DNA of 64,000 bases from CAVVAY01 sp963746465 (GCA_963746465.1 CAVVAY010000005.1:682001-746000); one strand, 5' to 3'; numbered from the stretch's first letter, positions 30,294 through 39,505 are shown. Numbers and translations are program-made. Notes: generated from the letters alone by a model not told the origin.

Positions 30294-32669
30294 CTAGGTG
30301 CGGCGCAGGCGCAACCGGGTGGTGACCGCGCCGACCCCGGTGTCGATCGCGTCCAGGCCGTCGGCCAGCCGCTCCGAGAACGCCGCGGCCACGGCGGCCG
30401 TCGAGCGGGGCAGCAGCCTGGCCCGCCAGCGCACCCAGCGGCTCGAGCCCTCGGCCAGCGCGGCACGCACCGCGTCGACGTCGGACCGCAGGTCGCCGAC
30501 CGGCGCCATCTCCGGGGCGTAGCGGGCCCGCTCGGTGGCCGCCGCCAGCCGGTGCAGCGCCTCCGCAGGCTCGCCGACCAGGTGCCGCTGGGCAGTCAGC
30601 CGGGCTGCGCCCCGTCGGGGCGGGTCGCTCGGGTCCCAGCTGTAGCCGTGGTCGAGCAGGGTGTCCTGCAGGTCGGCCCAGCCCGCGAGGGCGGTGGCCG
30701 TCGGGGTGTCGGCGTCGCTCCACCGGCGACGGCGCACCAGCAGCCGGGTCGCACCGGGAACGGCGAGCAGCAGCAGTGCGGCCAGCACGAGCACGAAGGG
30801 CAGCACCGGCACCCGGACCGGGCCGGCACCGATGCCGCCGCCGTTGCCCGGGTTGAGGCCCTCCTGGTTGATGTCCTCGCGAGCGCGGTTCTCACTGCCA
30901 CCCAGGCCCGAGGTGGGGTTGGAGCTCGACGTCGGCTGCGACGAGGGTCCGTCGGTGGGGGTGTCGCCGGCGGGGGCATCCTTGGCCCAGGACGGCGGCG
31001 GAGCAGCCGGCCCGCCGGGAGTCGGCTCGAACGCCACCCAGCCGGTGCCCTGGAAGTACAGCTCCGGCCAGGCGTGCGCGTCGTGCAGACCGACGATGTA
31101 GTCGCCGTCCGCGTCCTGGTCACCGGCCGCGAACCCGACGGCGACCCGGGACGGGATGCCGAGCGTCCGGGCCATCACCGCCATCGTCGAGGCGAACTGG
31201 ATGCAGTAGCCCTGCCGGGTCCGCAGGAAACCGACGATCGCCTCCTGGCCGTTGCCGTCGGTCACCGAGGAGTCCAGCGTCTGCGAGTAGCTGAACTCGT
31301 CCGGGTCGCGCAGCCACTCCTGCAGGGCCAGCGCGCGGTCGTATCCGGTGGTCTGCGTCGCGGTCACCTGCTCGGCCATCTCCTTGATCTCGAGGTCGAG
31401 GTCGCGCGGCAGCTTCAGGTACCGGCGGACCGAGGGCGGCGGGTCGGAGGCGGCGCGCAGCTCCTCCGGGGTCGGACGGACGGACAGTGCCGTCACCTCG
31501 TAGTCGAGCTGCTGGGTGGAGCTGTTCTCGCCGAACACGTTGAACGTCGACGGGTCGTACAGCCAGGTGCCGTCGATGTCCTGGACCTTGGTCGCCGGGT
31601 ACGGCAGCGGCAGCCAGGTCTGCGCGAGGTCGAAGACCTCGATGTTGTAGTGCCGCTTGACGGTCGTCACCGCGCCGCCGAGGCCGGGCGCCCGGGACAG
31701 TCCGTCCTCGACGTCGTTGTCGTCGCGGGACACCGAGAGCTCACTGGGCTGCCAGACGTCGCCGGTGAACTCGTCGGCGCCGGCCAGGCGCAGGTACGTC
31801 GGGCGTCCGGAGTAGCGGATGACCGGCGTGTTGTCGCCGCGACGCAGGTTCTCGCCGATCTTGAGGATCGGGTTGAGCACCTGGATCTTGTCGCCGCCAC
31901 CGCCGCCGTTGCCGAACCCGCCGCTGCCGAAGCCGAACGAGGCGGTGGACAGGTCCGGCAGCACCGCCGGGACGATCAGGGCCAGGCCGAGCGCCGTGGC
32001 GCCGACCCGCCGGCCCACCTGGCTCAGTGGCGCCGTCTCGACGTCGGGCTTCCAGTTCTCCCGGGCCACCGAGTACTTCATCGGGCGGCCCCAGCGGTTC
32101 ACCCGCTCCCGCGACTCGGCCAGCAGCAGGGTGAGGAACGCGATGCCGGCCACCGCGAAGGCGACCCAGCTGACGCCCTCGGGCGCGATCGCCGTCGGCA
32201 CCGTGTAGAGCACCAGCAGCGGCAGGCCGGCCAACGCGGCCCGCCGTAACGTGATGGCGAGGGTGTCGACGAGCAGGGCGACCAGCCCCACCCCGGCCAC
32301 GGTGATCAGCTCGATGCCGGGCGAGACACCGATCGGGGCGGCGTACTGGTTGATGTCGGTCCGGCCGGCCGACACGAGGTCGCCGAGCCGGTCGATCGAG
32401 CCGGTCCACGGTAGGAAGCCGAACAGTGCCTCGGCGTGCCCGTAGCGCAGCAACAGGTACAGCAGCAGCGCGACCAGACCACCCAGCGGCACCGTGCTCC
32501 GCGAGGCGGACATCCGGCGAGCCACCTCGGCCCCGACGGTCACGGCCACCACGGCGAACACGGCCGGGAAGAACCAGGCGCCGGTCAGGAACACCGGCCC
32601 GAGGCAGATGGCGGCGGTGACGGTGGCGAACGCGGCCGCGAGGGGCATCCGGATCGAGCCGGCGAGCAT
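30294..32669 (-). CDS. Transglutaminase-like (TgpA / DUF3488) membrane protein
   Basis: This 791-residue protein starts with about six membrane helices (DUF3488). An outer transglutaminase-like domain follows with C489 in RTRQGYCIQFASTMAVMAR and H532 in HDAHAWPELYF. The third triad position is occupied by E in GWVAFEPTPGG, where Asp is usual. A Ser/Pro/Gly linker, another helix (VLPFVLVLAALLLLAVPG) and a cytoplasmic DUF4129-like tail close it. The physiological substrate is unknown, perhaps wall or surface proteins. ATG 32669 has GGAGG upstream and is 2 nt after the DUF58 stop. Part of the MoxR-DUF58-TgpA operon. Confidence 0.88.
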   Translation of the reverse strand: MLAGSIRMPLAAAFATVTAAICLGPVFLTGAWFFPAVFAVVAVTVGAEVARRMSASRSTVPLGGLVALLLYLLLRYGHAEALFGFLPWTGSIDRLGDLVSAGRTDINQYAAPIGVSPGIELITVAGVGLVALLVDTLAITLRRAALAGLPLLVLYTVPTAIAPEGVSWVAFAVAGIAFLTLLLAESRERVNRWGRPMKYSVARENWKPDVETAPLSQVGRRVGATALGLALIVPAVLPDLSTASFGFGSGGFGNGGGGGDKIQVLNPILKIGENLRRGDNTPVIRYSGRPTYLRLAGADEFTGDVWQPSELSVSRDDNDVEDGLSRAPGLGGAVTTVKRHYNIEVFDLAQTWLPLPYPATKVQDIDGTWLYDPSTFNVFGENSSTQQLDYEVTALSVRPTPEELRAASDPPPSVRRYLKLPRDLDLEIKEMAEQVTATQTTGYDRALALQEWLRDPDEFSYSQTLDSSVTDGNGQEAIVGFLRTRQGYCIQFASTMAVMARTLGIPSRVAVGFAAGDQDADGDYIVGLHDAHAWPELYFQGTGWVAFEPTPGGPAAPPPSWAKDAPAGDTPTDGPSSQPTSSSNPTSGLGGSENRAREDINQEGLNPGNGGGIGAGPVRVPVLPFVLVLAALLLLAVPGATRLLVRRRRWSDADTPTATALAGWADLQDTLLDHGYSWDPSDPPRRGAARLTAQRHLVGEPAEALHRLAAATERARYAPEMAPVGDLRSDVDAVRAALAEGSSRWVRWRARLLPRSTAAVAAAFSERLADGLDAIDTGVGAVTTRLRLRRT

Positions 32670-32671
32670 CG

Positions 32672-33973
32672 TCAGGACCTCCCCGATGCAGCCAGCGTGC
32701 GCGCCGACGCCGACCCGTGACGACCGGCGTCGGCCCACAGGTCCGGCAGCGAGTCGCCGGCAGAAGCGCGCAGCACCCGCCAGCCGGAGGCTCGCAACAG
32801 GTCGACCGAACCCTCGAGGTCGGCGGCGGACTGTCGCGACCGGGAGGGGATGAGGTTCCACGAGCCGGTGTCCAGCACCACCGCGACCGCGGCTGTCGAG
32901 CCGTGCCGCAGCCGGGACAGCAGCTGGGTCTCGTCGTGGTCGAGGGCGCCGAGCACTGCCACCAGCAGGCCGTCGCCGCCGCCACGGCGCAGGGTGGCGC
33001 CGGAGTCCCGCAGACTGTGGTTGGCCGAGAGCTGGATGACGGCGAGCGCGTCGAGCAGCGCGCCCTCGAAATCGCTTCCGATGCCGCTCGCGTCGTGCGC
33101 GACGCTGGCGACGTGCGCTCCCGTGTCGGTCAGCAGCCGGACGTGGTAGCCGTGGCGTACCAGGTGGACGCCGACCGATGCGGCGGCCGCGACCGCCCAC
33201 TCGAACGACGAACCGGGTCCCTCGCCGCCGTGCGCCGAGGACCTCGAGTCCAGCAGCAAGGTGCAGCGTGCCTGCCACGGCTGCTCCTCGCGGCGGACCA
33301 TCACCTTGTCCAGCCGCGCGGTGGAGCGCCAGTGCACCCGGCGCAGGTCGTCGCCCTGCCGGTACTCGCGCACCCCGGCGTCGTCCTCGCCGGCGCTGGC
33401 CAGCGACCGGGACCGGCTCTCGCCGCTGCCGGTCCACTCACCGGAGAGCGCCACCGCCGGCAGGTGCTGCACCGGAGGGGTGACGACCAACGTGTCGCGG
33501 CTGCTGAACGAGCGCTGCAGCTCGCACATGCCGAACGGGTCGGTGAGCCGGATCGTCAACGGGCCCAGGTCGTAACGTCCGCGCACGTCCGAGCGCACCG
33601 CGTAGGTCACCTCGCGCCGGCCGCGCGGCTCGACCCGGTCGAGCACGAAGCGCGGCCGTGAGCCCAGGACGTAGGGCACCTTGTCCTCGACCAGCAGCAG
33701 CCCGGTCGGCAGCCGGGAGATGTTGTCCAGCCGCAGCGTCACCGAGGTCTCCTGCCCGGCGGCGGTGCGGGCCGACCCGAGCCGGCGTCGGGACGACAGC
33801 CGGTAGCGGGTCCGGGCGACGACCAGCGCACTCACCAGCGGCAGGGCGAGCAACAGGATCGACACCCGCAGCAGGTCCTTCTGCGAGGTCGCGATGGCGG
33901 CGACCAGCACCGCCAGCCCGGCGGCGACGAAGGAGCGTCCGCGGGTGGTCAGGCCCTGCAGAGCGTCGCGCAC
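32672..33973 (-). CDS. DUF58 domain protein (copy 1)
   Basis: This 433-residue protein has two N-terminal membrane helices (FVAAGLAVLVAAIAT, LLRVSILLLALPLVSALVV), a beta-rich region, and the DUF58 core DPFGMCELQRSF, then VREYRQGDDLRRVHWRSTARLDKVMVRREEQPW, ending in a von Willebrand A-like domain. DUF58 proteins occur with MoxR ATPases and TgpA; they may act in protein assembly or maturation. GTG 33973 overlaps the moxR stop (TAGTG), and the TgpA gene begins 2 nt after its stop, so the three are coupled. Confidence 0.9.
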   Translation of the reverse strand: MRDALQGLTTRGRSFVAAGLAVLVAAIATSQKDLLRVSILLLALPLVSALVVARTRYRLSSRRRLGSARTAAGQETSVTLRLDNISRLPTGLLLVEDKVPYVLGSRPRFVLDRVEPRGRREVTYAVRSDVRGRYDLGPLTIRLTDPFGMCELQRSFSSRDTLVVTPPVQHLPAVALSGEWTGSGESRSRSLASAGEDDAGVREYRQGDDLRRVHWRSTARLDKVMVRREEQPWQARCTLLLDSRSSAHGGEGPGSSFEWAVAAAASVGVHLVRHGYHVRLLTDTGAHVASVAHDASGIGSDFEGALLDALAVIQLSANHSLRDSGATLRRGGGDGLLVAVLGALDHDETQLLSRLRHGSTAAVAVVLDTGSWNLIPSRSRQSAADLEGSVDLLRASGWRVLRASAGDSLPDLWADAGRHGSASARTLAASGRS

Positions 33974-35004
33974 TAGACGGAGCTCCGCCGGGTGCGAGCC
34001 TCGTCGGGCAGCGGCACGGAGGCCACGATGTCGGTGACGATGTCCTCGGTCGAGCGACGGCCGATCTGTGCCTCTGCGGTCGGCAGCAGGCGGTGGGCCA
34101 GCACTGCCACGGCGAGGTCCTGCACGTCGTCGGGGAGCACGTAGTCGCGGTCGTCGAGAGCGGCCGCCGCCCGGGCGGCCCGGATCAGGTGCAGCGTGGC
34201 GCGGGGGGAGGCGCCGAGCCGCAGCTCAGGGGAGTTGCGGGTGGCGAGCACGAGGTCGACGGCGTACCGGCGTACCTGGTCGGACACGTGCACCCCACGC
34301 ACCAGCAGGATCAGCTCGGCGATCTCGGTCGCGTCGGAGACCGCGGTCAGCGCGTCCAGCGGCGAGCTCTGACCGTGGGTGTCGAGCATCTGCAGCTCGG
34401 CCTCCTCGTTCGGGTAGCCCATCGACAGGCGCACCATGAAGCGGTCGCGCTGCGCCTCGGGGAGCGGGTAGGTCCCCTCCATCTCGATCGGGTTCTGGGT
34501 GGCGAGCACCATGAACGGGATGGCCAGCTCGTAGGTCTCGCCGTCGACGGTGACCTGCCGCTCCTCCATGCACTCGAGCAGAGCGGACTGGGTCTTCGGG
34601 GACGCGCGATTGATCTCGTCACCGACGACGATGTTGGCGAAGATCGCGCCGGGCTTGAACTCGAACTCGCGGCGCTCCTGGTTGTAGATGGAGACGCCGG
34701 TGATGTCGCTGGGCAGCAGGTCGGGGGTGAACTGGACGCGGCGCACGGAGCAGTCGACCGAACGGGCCAGCGCCTTGGCGAGCATCGTCTTGCCGACTCC
34801 GGGGACGTCCTCGATGAGCAGGTGCCCCTCGGCGAGCATCACGGTGATCGCGAGCCGCACGGTGTCGCGCTTGCCCTCGATGACGCTCTCCACCGCCCGG
34901 CGGATCCGGGTCGTGGTGTCGGACAGCGCGGCGAGGCCGGCCTTGTCCGGACGCCCGATCTTTCCCGGACGGTCGTCGGTGCTGCTCTCGGTCGTCTCGC
35001 CCAC
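33973..35004 (-). CDS. MoxR-family AAA+ ATPase (copy 1)
   Basis: This 343-residue AAA ATPase has Walker A EDVPGVGKTMLAKALA, Walker B NIVVGDEINRASPKTQSALLECMEERQVT, and the sensor region LATQNPIEMEGTYPLPEAQRDRFM, all hallmarks of MoxR proteins. They act as chaperones for metal insertion or complex assembly, usually with a vWA partner such as the DUF58 protein next door. GTG 35004 is chosen, giving about 30 residues before VIEGKRDTVRLAI. GAGGAGG is 11 nt upstream, slightly far; the frame is open to 35082. Confidence 0.9.
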   Translation of the reverse strand: MGETTESSTDDRPGKIGRPDKAGLAALSDTTTRIRRAVESVIEGKRDTVRLAITVMLAEGHLLIEDVPGVGKTMLAKALARSVDCSVRRVQFTPDLLPSDITGVSIYNQERREFEFKPGAIFANIVVGDEINRASPKTQSALLECMEERQVTVDGETYELAIPFMVLATQNPIEMEGTYPLPEAQRDRFMVRLSMGYPNEEAELQMLDTHGQSSPLDALTAVSDATEIAELILLVRGVHVSDQVRRYAVDLVLATRNSPELRLGASPRATLHLIRAARAAAALDDRDYVLPDDVQDLAVAVLAHRLLPTAEAQIGRRSTEDIVTDIVASVPLPDEARTRRSSV

Positions 35005-35139
35005 GGTCAACGGGTCCTCCTCGCGCTCACCTGCTGTGGACCGCTGTGACGCGCGTCCCCGGTTCTGCCGGGAGTCTGGCATCCCTGCGGGCCACCTCGG
35101 TGGGCCTGTCGGGTAACGATCTCCTTACGCTCGCCACCG

Positions 35140-35670
35140 TCAGGTGCGGTGCACGCCCGCCGCGACGACGAGGGCGGTCACAGCGGCCGCCAGGCCGGCG
35201 AGGACCAACGGCACCGAGGGTACGACGTCCTGGGCCGCCGTGACGGCGACGACCGAACCCGCTCCTAACGCCAGCAGCACGATGCCCAGCCGGCGGCGCA
35301 GCGGCCCGCGGGCGACCACCACCGCGTCGGCCGACCCTGCCCAGGTGTCCTCGACCGCCGACAGGGCGGCGACCAGCCCGACCACGAACGCCGCGCCTGC
35401 CAGCGACTGCAGCGGCCGCCACGTCGAGGTGTCCAGGGCGTCGGCGAGCAGCACCGTCGACGTCACGACGAGCACGGCCAGCGTCCCGCTGAGCCGCCAG
35501 GGCAGCGCGGCGGCCACGGCGCAGGCCAGCACGGCGGCACCGGCCAGCACCAGGACCGGACGGCTGGGGTCGGGCAGCACCACAGCAGCAGCGGCGCCGA
35601 CCCCGCAGGCGAGCATCGCGGCGCGGCCGAGCAGCCCGCGGGCCCGCCGGGTGGCGAGGAGGTCGGTCAT
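35140..35670 (-). CDS. Hypothetical membrane protein with the second MoxR/DUF58 cluster
   Basis: This 176-residue protein has about five hydrophobic helices (AAMLACGVGAAAAVVL, VLVLAGAAVLACAVAAALP, LAVLVVTSTVLLADAL, SLAGAAFVVGLVAAL, GIVLLALGAGSVVAV). I recognise no family. ATG 35670 overlaps the DUF58 stop by 4 nt, so it is coupled to the DUF58/MoxR cluster and is the last gene of that operon. A role in the same membrane process is inferred from position alone. The 135-nt gap to the first MoxR gene shows no obvious terminator. Confidence 0.7.
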   Translation of the reverse strand: MTDLLATRRARGLLGRAAMLACGVGAAAAVVLPDPSRPVLVLAGAAVLACAVAAALPWRLSGTLAVLVVTSTVLLADALDTSTWRPLQSLAGAAFVVGLVAALSAVEDTWAGSADAVVVARGPLRRRLGIVLLALGAGSVVAVTAAQDVVPSVPLVLAGLAAAVTALVVAAGVHRT

Positions 35671-36950
35671 CGCGCTGCCCTCGGGCGCGCCGCCCGCATC
35701 GCGTGCAGCAGCCCGCCGGTGAGCTCGGCCTCGCCGTCCCAGTCGAGCACCGGGACGCCGAGGGTGCCCAGCTCGACCCGCAGTGCCGCCCGCTGCAGCC
35801 GCCAGGTGCGCACGGCCAGCGCTGCCGCCCGGGAGCCTTTCGGCACGTCCGGCGTCGCGTTCAGCACGTCGACGACCAGAGGGGCGAAGCCGCGCTCCCG
35901 CATGAGGCGGACCGCCTCGAGCGGGCCGTCGTCCAGCAGCGGGGTGAGCAGCGCGACGAATGCGCGGCGCGGCAGCAGCCCGCGCGGCAGGTGCCCCAGG
36001 TTGTGCTCGACCGTCCCGGCATCCAGGTCGGTCTGCACCCGCCGCACCGACATCAGCGCCTCGCTGACCCGGTACAGCTGGCGCGGGCCGGTCGCCGGTG
36101 CGAGCCAGTGCAGCGGTCCGCCGAAGGTCACCAGGCCCACCCGGTCGTGCGACCGGAGGTACGTCTGGGCCAGCCCGGTGGCGGCCCGGACCGTGAGGTC
36201 CAGGCTGGACCGGCCGGGCTCGCCGGCGTCGACCGCGGTGTCCAGCACGAGGACCAGGTCGAAGGCGCGCTCGGCGGCGTACTGCCGTACGTACAGGTCG
36301 CCGTGCCGGGCCGACACCCGCCAGTCGACGTCGCGCTGCCGGTCCCCGTGGGTGTACGGCCGGACGCCGGCGAACTCGATCCCGGAGCCGATGGCCCGGC
36401 CGGTGTGCTCGCCCAGCGGTGCCGCCAGCTCGTGCGGCGCGACGGCCCGGGCCAGGGCAGCAGCTGCCGGATAGACGACCAGGTCGCCCACCTCGACCGA
36501 CGCCGTGGCGACGTACGACCCGCCGCCGGCGGCGATCCGCAGCCGGACCGGGCCGACCCGGTGCCGTCCCCACCGGGAGGGCACCAGCGTCCACCGGGCC
36601 ACCGTCGTGACGCCGTCCCGGTGCCGGCCGGCGAACCGGATCTCGGTCCACGGCGGCAGGACCGGTTCGGCCGTCATTCGGTCGGCGCCGTCGGCCACCA
36701 CCGTCAGCACGAGGTCGACCTCGTCGCCCTCGACGCAGCGTTCGGCGGACAGCTCGGCACCGACCTGGGCGGTCGTCGGCGTGCTCGACCGCGGTGCCAG
36801 CACCAGCAGGACGAGCGGGACCACGGCCAGCACCAGGAGCTCGCCGTGCGCGGTGACCACCGCGCCGGCGGTGGCCAGCCCGGCCACCAGCGCGAGCCGG
36901 CGCAGCCGTGGCGTCGGCCGGAAGGTGAGGTCGATCTGCTGGAGAGCCAT
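35667..36950 (-). CDS. DUF58 domain protein (copy 2)
   Basis: This 427-residue protein has two N-terminal helices (LALVAGLATAGAVVTA, LLVLAVVPLVLLVLAP), a beta-rich middle, and the DUF58 core GIEFAGVRPYTHGDRQRDVDWRVSARHGDLYVRQYAAERAFD. The end resembles a vWA domain (LVLVLDTAVDAGEPGRSSLDL, with a metal-site-like D-T-A). ATG 36950 lies 2 nt after the MoxR stop. It is a paralogue of the gene at 32672, but the two are clearly diverged, so this is an old duplication or separate acquisition. Confidence 0.9.
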   Translation of the reverse strand: MALQQIDLTFRPTPRLRRLALVAGLATAGAVVTAHGELLVLAVVPLVLLVLAPRSSTPTTAQVGAELSAERCVEGDEVDLVLTVVADGADRMTAEPVLPPWTEIRFAGRHRDGVTTVARWTLVPSRWGRHRVGPVRLRIAAGGGSYVATASVEVGDLVVYPAAAALARAVAPHELAAPLGEHTGRAIGSGIEFAGVRPYTHGDRQRDVDWRVSARHGDLYVRQYAAERAFDLVLVLDTAVDAGEPGRSSLDLTVRAATGLAQTYLRSHDRVGLVTFGGPLHWLAPATGPRQLYRVSEALMSVRRVQTDLDAGTVEHNLGHLPRGLLPRRAFVALLTPLLDDGPLEAVRLMRERGFAPLVVDVLNATPDVPKGSRAAALAVRTWRLQRAALRVELGTLGVPVLDWDGEAELTGGLLHAMRAARPRAAR

Positions 36951-36952
36951 CG

Positions 36953-37915
36953 TCAGCGGGGCACCTCGACCGAGCCGAGCAGGTCGGTGACGACGTCGGA
37001 GGAGGTGACCCGCCGCACCCACAGCTCGGGCCGCAGACTGATCCGGTGGGCCAGCGCGGGCACCGCGACCGCCTTGACGTCCTCCGGGGTCACGAAGTCG
37101 CGGCGGTCCAGCACGGCCTGGCCGCGGGCCAGGGCGACCAGCGCGAGCCCGCCGCGCGGGCTGGCGCCCACCGTCACGTGCGGGTGCTGCCGGGAGGCGT
37201 GCACCAGCTCGACGACGTAACGCAGCACCGAGGGCTCGACCTGCACCAGCTCGAGCGACTCGCGCATGGCGAGCACGCTCTCGGCGTCGACCACGGCTGA
37301 CAACCGCGGCGGTGCCCAGCCGTGCCGGAGCCGGCGCTGCAACAGCTCCTGCTCGTCGTCCAGGCCCAGATAGCCCAGCGACACCCGCAGCAGGAAACGG
37401 TCCAGCTGTGCTTCCGGCAGCGCGTAGGTGCCCTCGTACTCGATCGGGTTGTCGGTCGCCAGCACGACGAACGGCTGCGGCAGCGGCCGGGTCTCGCCGT
37501 CGCTGGAGACCTGCTCCTCCGCCATCGCCTCGAGCAGGGCGGCCTGCGTCTTGGGCGGTGTCCGGTTGATCTCGTCGGCCAGCAGCAGCTGGGTGAACAC
37601 CGGTCCCGGCCGGAAGTCGAACCGACTCGTACCCGGGTCGTAGACCGAGATGCCGGTGATGTCGGCCGGCAGCAGGTCGGGAGTGAACTGCACCCGCCGG
37701 AACGACAGGCCGAGGGCCTCGGAGAAGCAGCGGGCCATCATCGTCTTGCCCAGACCGGGGACGTCCTCGAGCAGCACGTGGCCCCGACCCAGGATGCCGA
37801 GCAGCACCAGCTCGAGGGCCCTCCGCCGGCCGACGACCGCCTTCTCGATCTCGTCGAGGACCGACCCGGCCAGCCGGGCGGTGTCGGACGGGGTCAGGGA
37901 CGAAGGCGGGCTCAC
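36953..37915 (-). CDS. MoxR-family AAA+ ATPase (copy 2)
   Basis: This 320-residue MoxR ATPase has Walker A EDVPGLGKTMMARCFS, Walker B QLLLADEINRTPPKTQAALLEAMAEEQV and the sensor LATDNPIEYEGTYALPEAQLDRFLLRVS. The C-terminal lid contains VTVGASPRGGLALVALARGQAVLDRRDFVTPEDV. GTG 37915 overlaps the upstream stop by 4 nt. It probably works with the DUF58 protein immediately downstream. It differs throughout from the copy at 33973, so the two pairs may serve different partners. Confidence 0.9.
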   Translation of the reverse strand: MSPPSSLTPSDTARLAGSVLDEIEKAVVGRRRALELVLLGILGRGHVLLEDVPGLGKTMMARCFSEALGLSFRRVQFTPDLLPADITGISVYDPGTSRFDFRPGPVFTQLLLADEINRTPPKTQAALLEAMAEEQVSSDGETRPLPQPFVVLATDNPIEYEGTYALPEAQLDRFLLRVSLGYLGLDDEQELLQRRLRHGWAPPRLSAVVDAESVLAMRESLELVQVEPSVLRYVVELVHASRQHPHVTVGASPRGGLALVALARGQAVLDRRDFVTPEDVKAVAVPALAHRISLRPELWVRRVTSSDVVTDLLGSVEVPR

Positions 37916-38430
37916 AAACTCTCCAAGCGGTCGACGATGCGGGTCAGGGTGGTGAGGTCGACGCCTGGTGGCTGACCACGCCGGTCGACCTCACGGTCGG
38001 GGTCCAGCCAGTGCCAGACGTCGTCGCCGACGAGCCGTCGGGCGGCCGACGGGTCCACGGCCAGGTCGACCCGGTGGTGGTCGGCGAGCCGGGAGGCGAA
38101 GACCTGCACCAGCAGCGGTCTGGTCATCAGGTCGTAGTGCCGGGGCGAGACCTCGGCCCAGGACAGGGCCTCGGCCACCAGCCGGTACGACCGGAACGGC
38201 GCGTTCTCCACCGGCGGTCCGGGCCGGCGGCGGCGCACCGGGTCCGGCGCGGCCGGCACGCGGAACAGGGCGACGGCGGCGACGGCTACCGCGACCAGGG
38301 AGACCGAGACGATCAGCCCCGCGGCCCCGGCCAGACCGACTGCCACGGCGACCACGACCACCGCCATGGCGGCGGCCAGCCGGTAGCCGCGCAAGTACGC
38401 CGGCGCCGGCTCGCCCTCGTCGTCAAACAC
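37912..38430 (-). CDS. Hypothetical membrane protein in the DUF4129-MoxR operon
   Basis: This 172-residue protein has two hydrophobic helices near the start (LAAAMAVVVVAVAVGLAGAAGLIVSVSLVAVAVAAVALF) and a soluble C-terminus rich in Asp/Arg (RPLLVQVFASRLADHHRVDLAVDPSAARRLVGDDVWHWLDPDR). The soluble part is seen in actinobacterial MoxR operons next to DUF4129 genes, function unknown. GTG 38430 overlaps the DUF4129 coding end by 8 nt. It is coupled to the MoxR gene through GTGA. Confidence 0.7.
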   Translation of the reverse strand: MFDDEGEPAPAYLRGYRLAAAMAVVVVAVAVGLAGAAGLIVSVSLVAVAVAAVALFRVPAAPDPVRRRRPGPPVENAPFRSYRLVAEALSWAEVSPRHYDLMTRPLLVQVFASRLADHHRVDLAVDPSAARRLVGDDVWHWLDPDREVDRRGQPPGVDLTTLTRIVDRLESL

Positions 38431-39361
38431 GTCGGGCCATCAGCTCGCCGCGCACCTGCGCGAGGCAGCGGCGGGCCGCGGTGCGGGCCGCCTCGCCCAT
38501 CGGGTGCTCGCTGAAACGGGCTTCGCGGAACAGGTCGGTGAGCTCGCGGGCGGGGGAGCCGCTGACCAGCCCCGCGTCGACCGCGCGGTCGAGCAGCTCG
38601 CCGGCTGTGTCCGACGGCCGGCTCTCGCCGCCGTGCCGGACCAGCCCGCGAGACAGCTGCCGGGCCATCGCGGCGTAGGCAGCAAGGACGGCCGTCCGCG
38701 GGTCCGCCGCGCTGTCCAGGCCCTCGTCCGCGGCGTCGACGGCCGCGACCAGGGCCTCGACGTCGGCTCGCTCCTCGGCTGCCGGGTCGTCCTGGGTCTC
38801 GGCCGCGCGCCGGGCGGCCAGCCACCGCGAGCCGAGCGCCGTTGCGAGCAGGACAAAGCCGACCACCAGCAGCACCTGCCAGGTCGTCCCGGTGTCCAGC
38901 GGCGGGGGCTTCGCGCGCTGGCCGGTGCCGGTGACGATCCGTCCTTGGAACTCGCGCTGGGCCGGTGCCGGGGTACCGATCGAGCTGACCACGAACCAGA
39001 CCATGCCGAGGACGGCGAGCACCACCAGCGCTCCGAGGCCCTTGAGCCACCTCGACAGCGGCTCGCCCTCCGGCTCGGTCTCCTCGGCGTCGTCGGCGGC
39101 AGGCTTCGAGCCGCCGTGGCGCAGCCGGAGCAGCAGCCGGCGGGCGGTGACCAGCAGCACCAGCAGCACGACCGAGCCGAGCAGGACCCGGGCCCAGTGC
39201 ACCTCCACCGGGTCGGCGAGGTCCCCCCAGTCCAGGCCCTGCCGGGCCCGCAGGGCCAGGGCCGCGACCGCGGCGAGCGCCACGACGGCGAGCACCCGCA
39301 GCACCGTCTCGGGATCGGCGGCGCCGCGGCTGCCGGGTCCCCGCTGTCTCACACCCGGCAT
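38423..39361 (-). CDS. DUF4129 domain membrane protein
   Basis: This 312-residue protein has three membrane helices (VLRVLAVVALAAVAALAL, VLLGSVVLLVLLVTARRLLL, GALVVLAVLGMVWFVVSS and a further one near WQVLLVVGFVLLATALG). The C-terminal DUF4129 region is AYAAMARQLSRGLVRHGGESRPSDTAGELLDRAVDAGLVSGSPARELTDLFREARFSEHPMG. It is the first gene of the second MoxR operon and diverges from mraZ. ATG 39361 is preferred over GTG 39352; neither has a strong ribosome site. No clear promoter is seen on this strand. Confidence 0.83.
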   Translation of the reverse strand: MPGVRQRGPGSRGAADPETVLRVLAVVALAAVAALALRARQGLDWGDLADPVEVHWARVLLGSVVLLVLLVTARRLLLRLRHGGSKPAADDAEETEPEGEPLSRWLKGLGALVVLAVLGMVWFVVSSIGTPAPAQREFQGRIVTGTGQRAKPPPLDTGTTWQVLLVVGFVLLATALGSRWLAARRAAETQDDPAAEERADVEALVAAVDAADEGLDSAADPRTAVLAAYAAMARQLSRGLVRHGGESRPSDTAGELLDRAVDAGLVSGSPARELTDLFREARFSEHPMGEAARTAARRCLAQVRGELMARRV

Positions 39362-39459
39362 CCAACCAGCGCCGTCCAGGATCCGTCTGCTGCAGCTGGC
39401 CGCGACCGCCGCCGGGGGAGCGGTGCTGGGCCGAAAGGAGGAGATGTGGCCCGATCTGG

Positions 39460-39487
39460 TTGACGGTGGAGTGAAGTGGAGTACTGT
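39460..39487 (+). promoter_or_regulatory. mraZ (division cluster) promoter
   Basis: TTGACG (39460-39465), a 16-nt spacer and TACTGT (39482-39487) form a good sigma-70 promoter with predicted start near 39494. The MraZ repeats begin directly after the -35 box and cover the -10. Confidence 0.8.
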
Positions 39488-39505
39488 GGTGCGCAGTGGG
39501 GGGAA
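39466..39505 (+). promoter_or_regulatory. MraZ operator: four 10-bp direct repeats
   Basis: GTGGAG-TGAA, GTGGAG-TACT, GTGGTG-CGCA and GTGGGG-GGAA start at 39466, 39476, 39486 and 39496, exactly 10 bp apart. MraZ is known to bind its own operon promoter at GTGG/TGGG repeats spaced by a helical turn. This operator overlaps the promoter, consistent with autoregulation. Confidence 0.85.
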
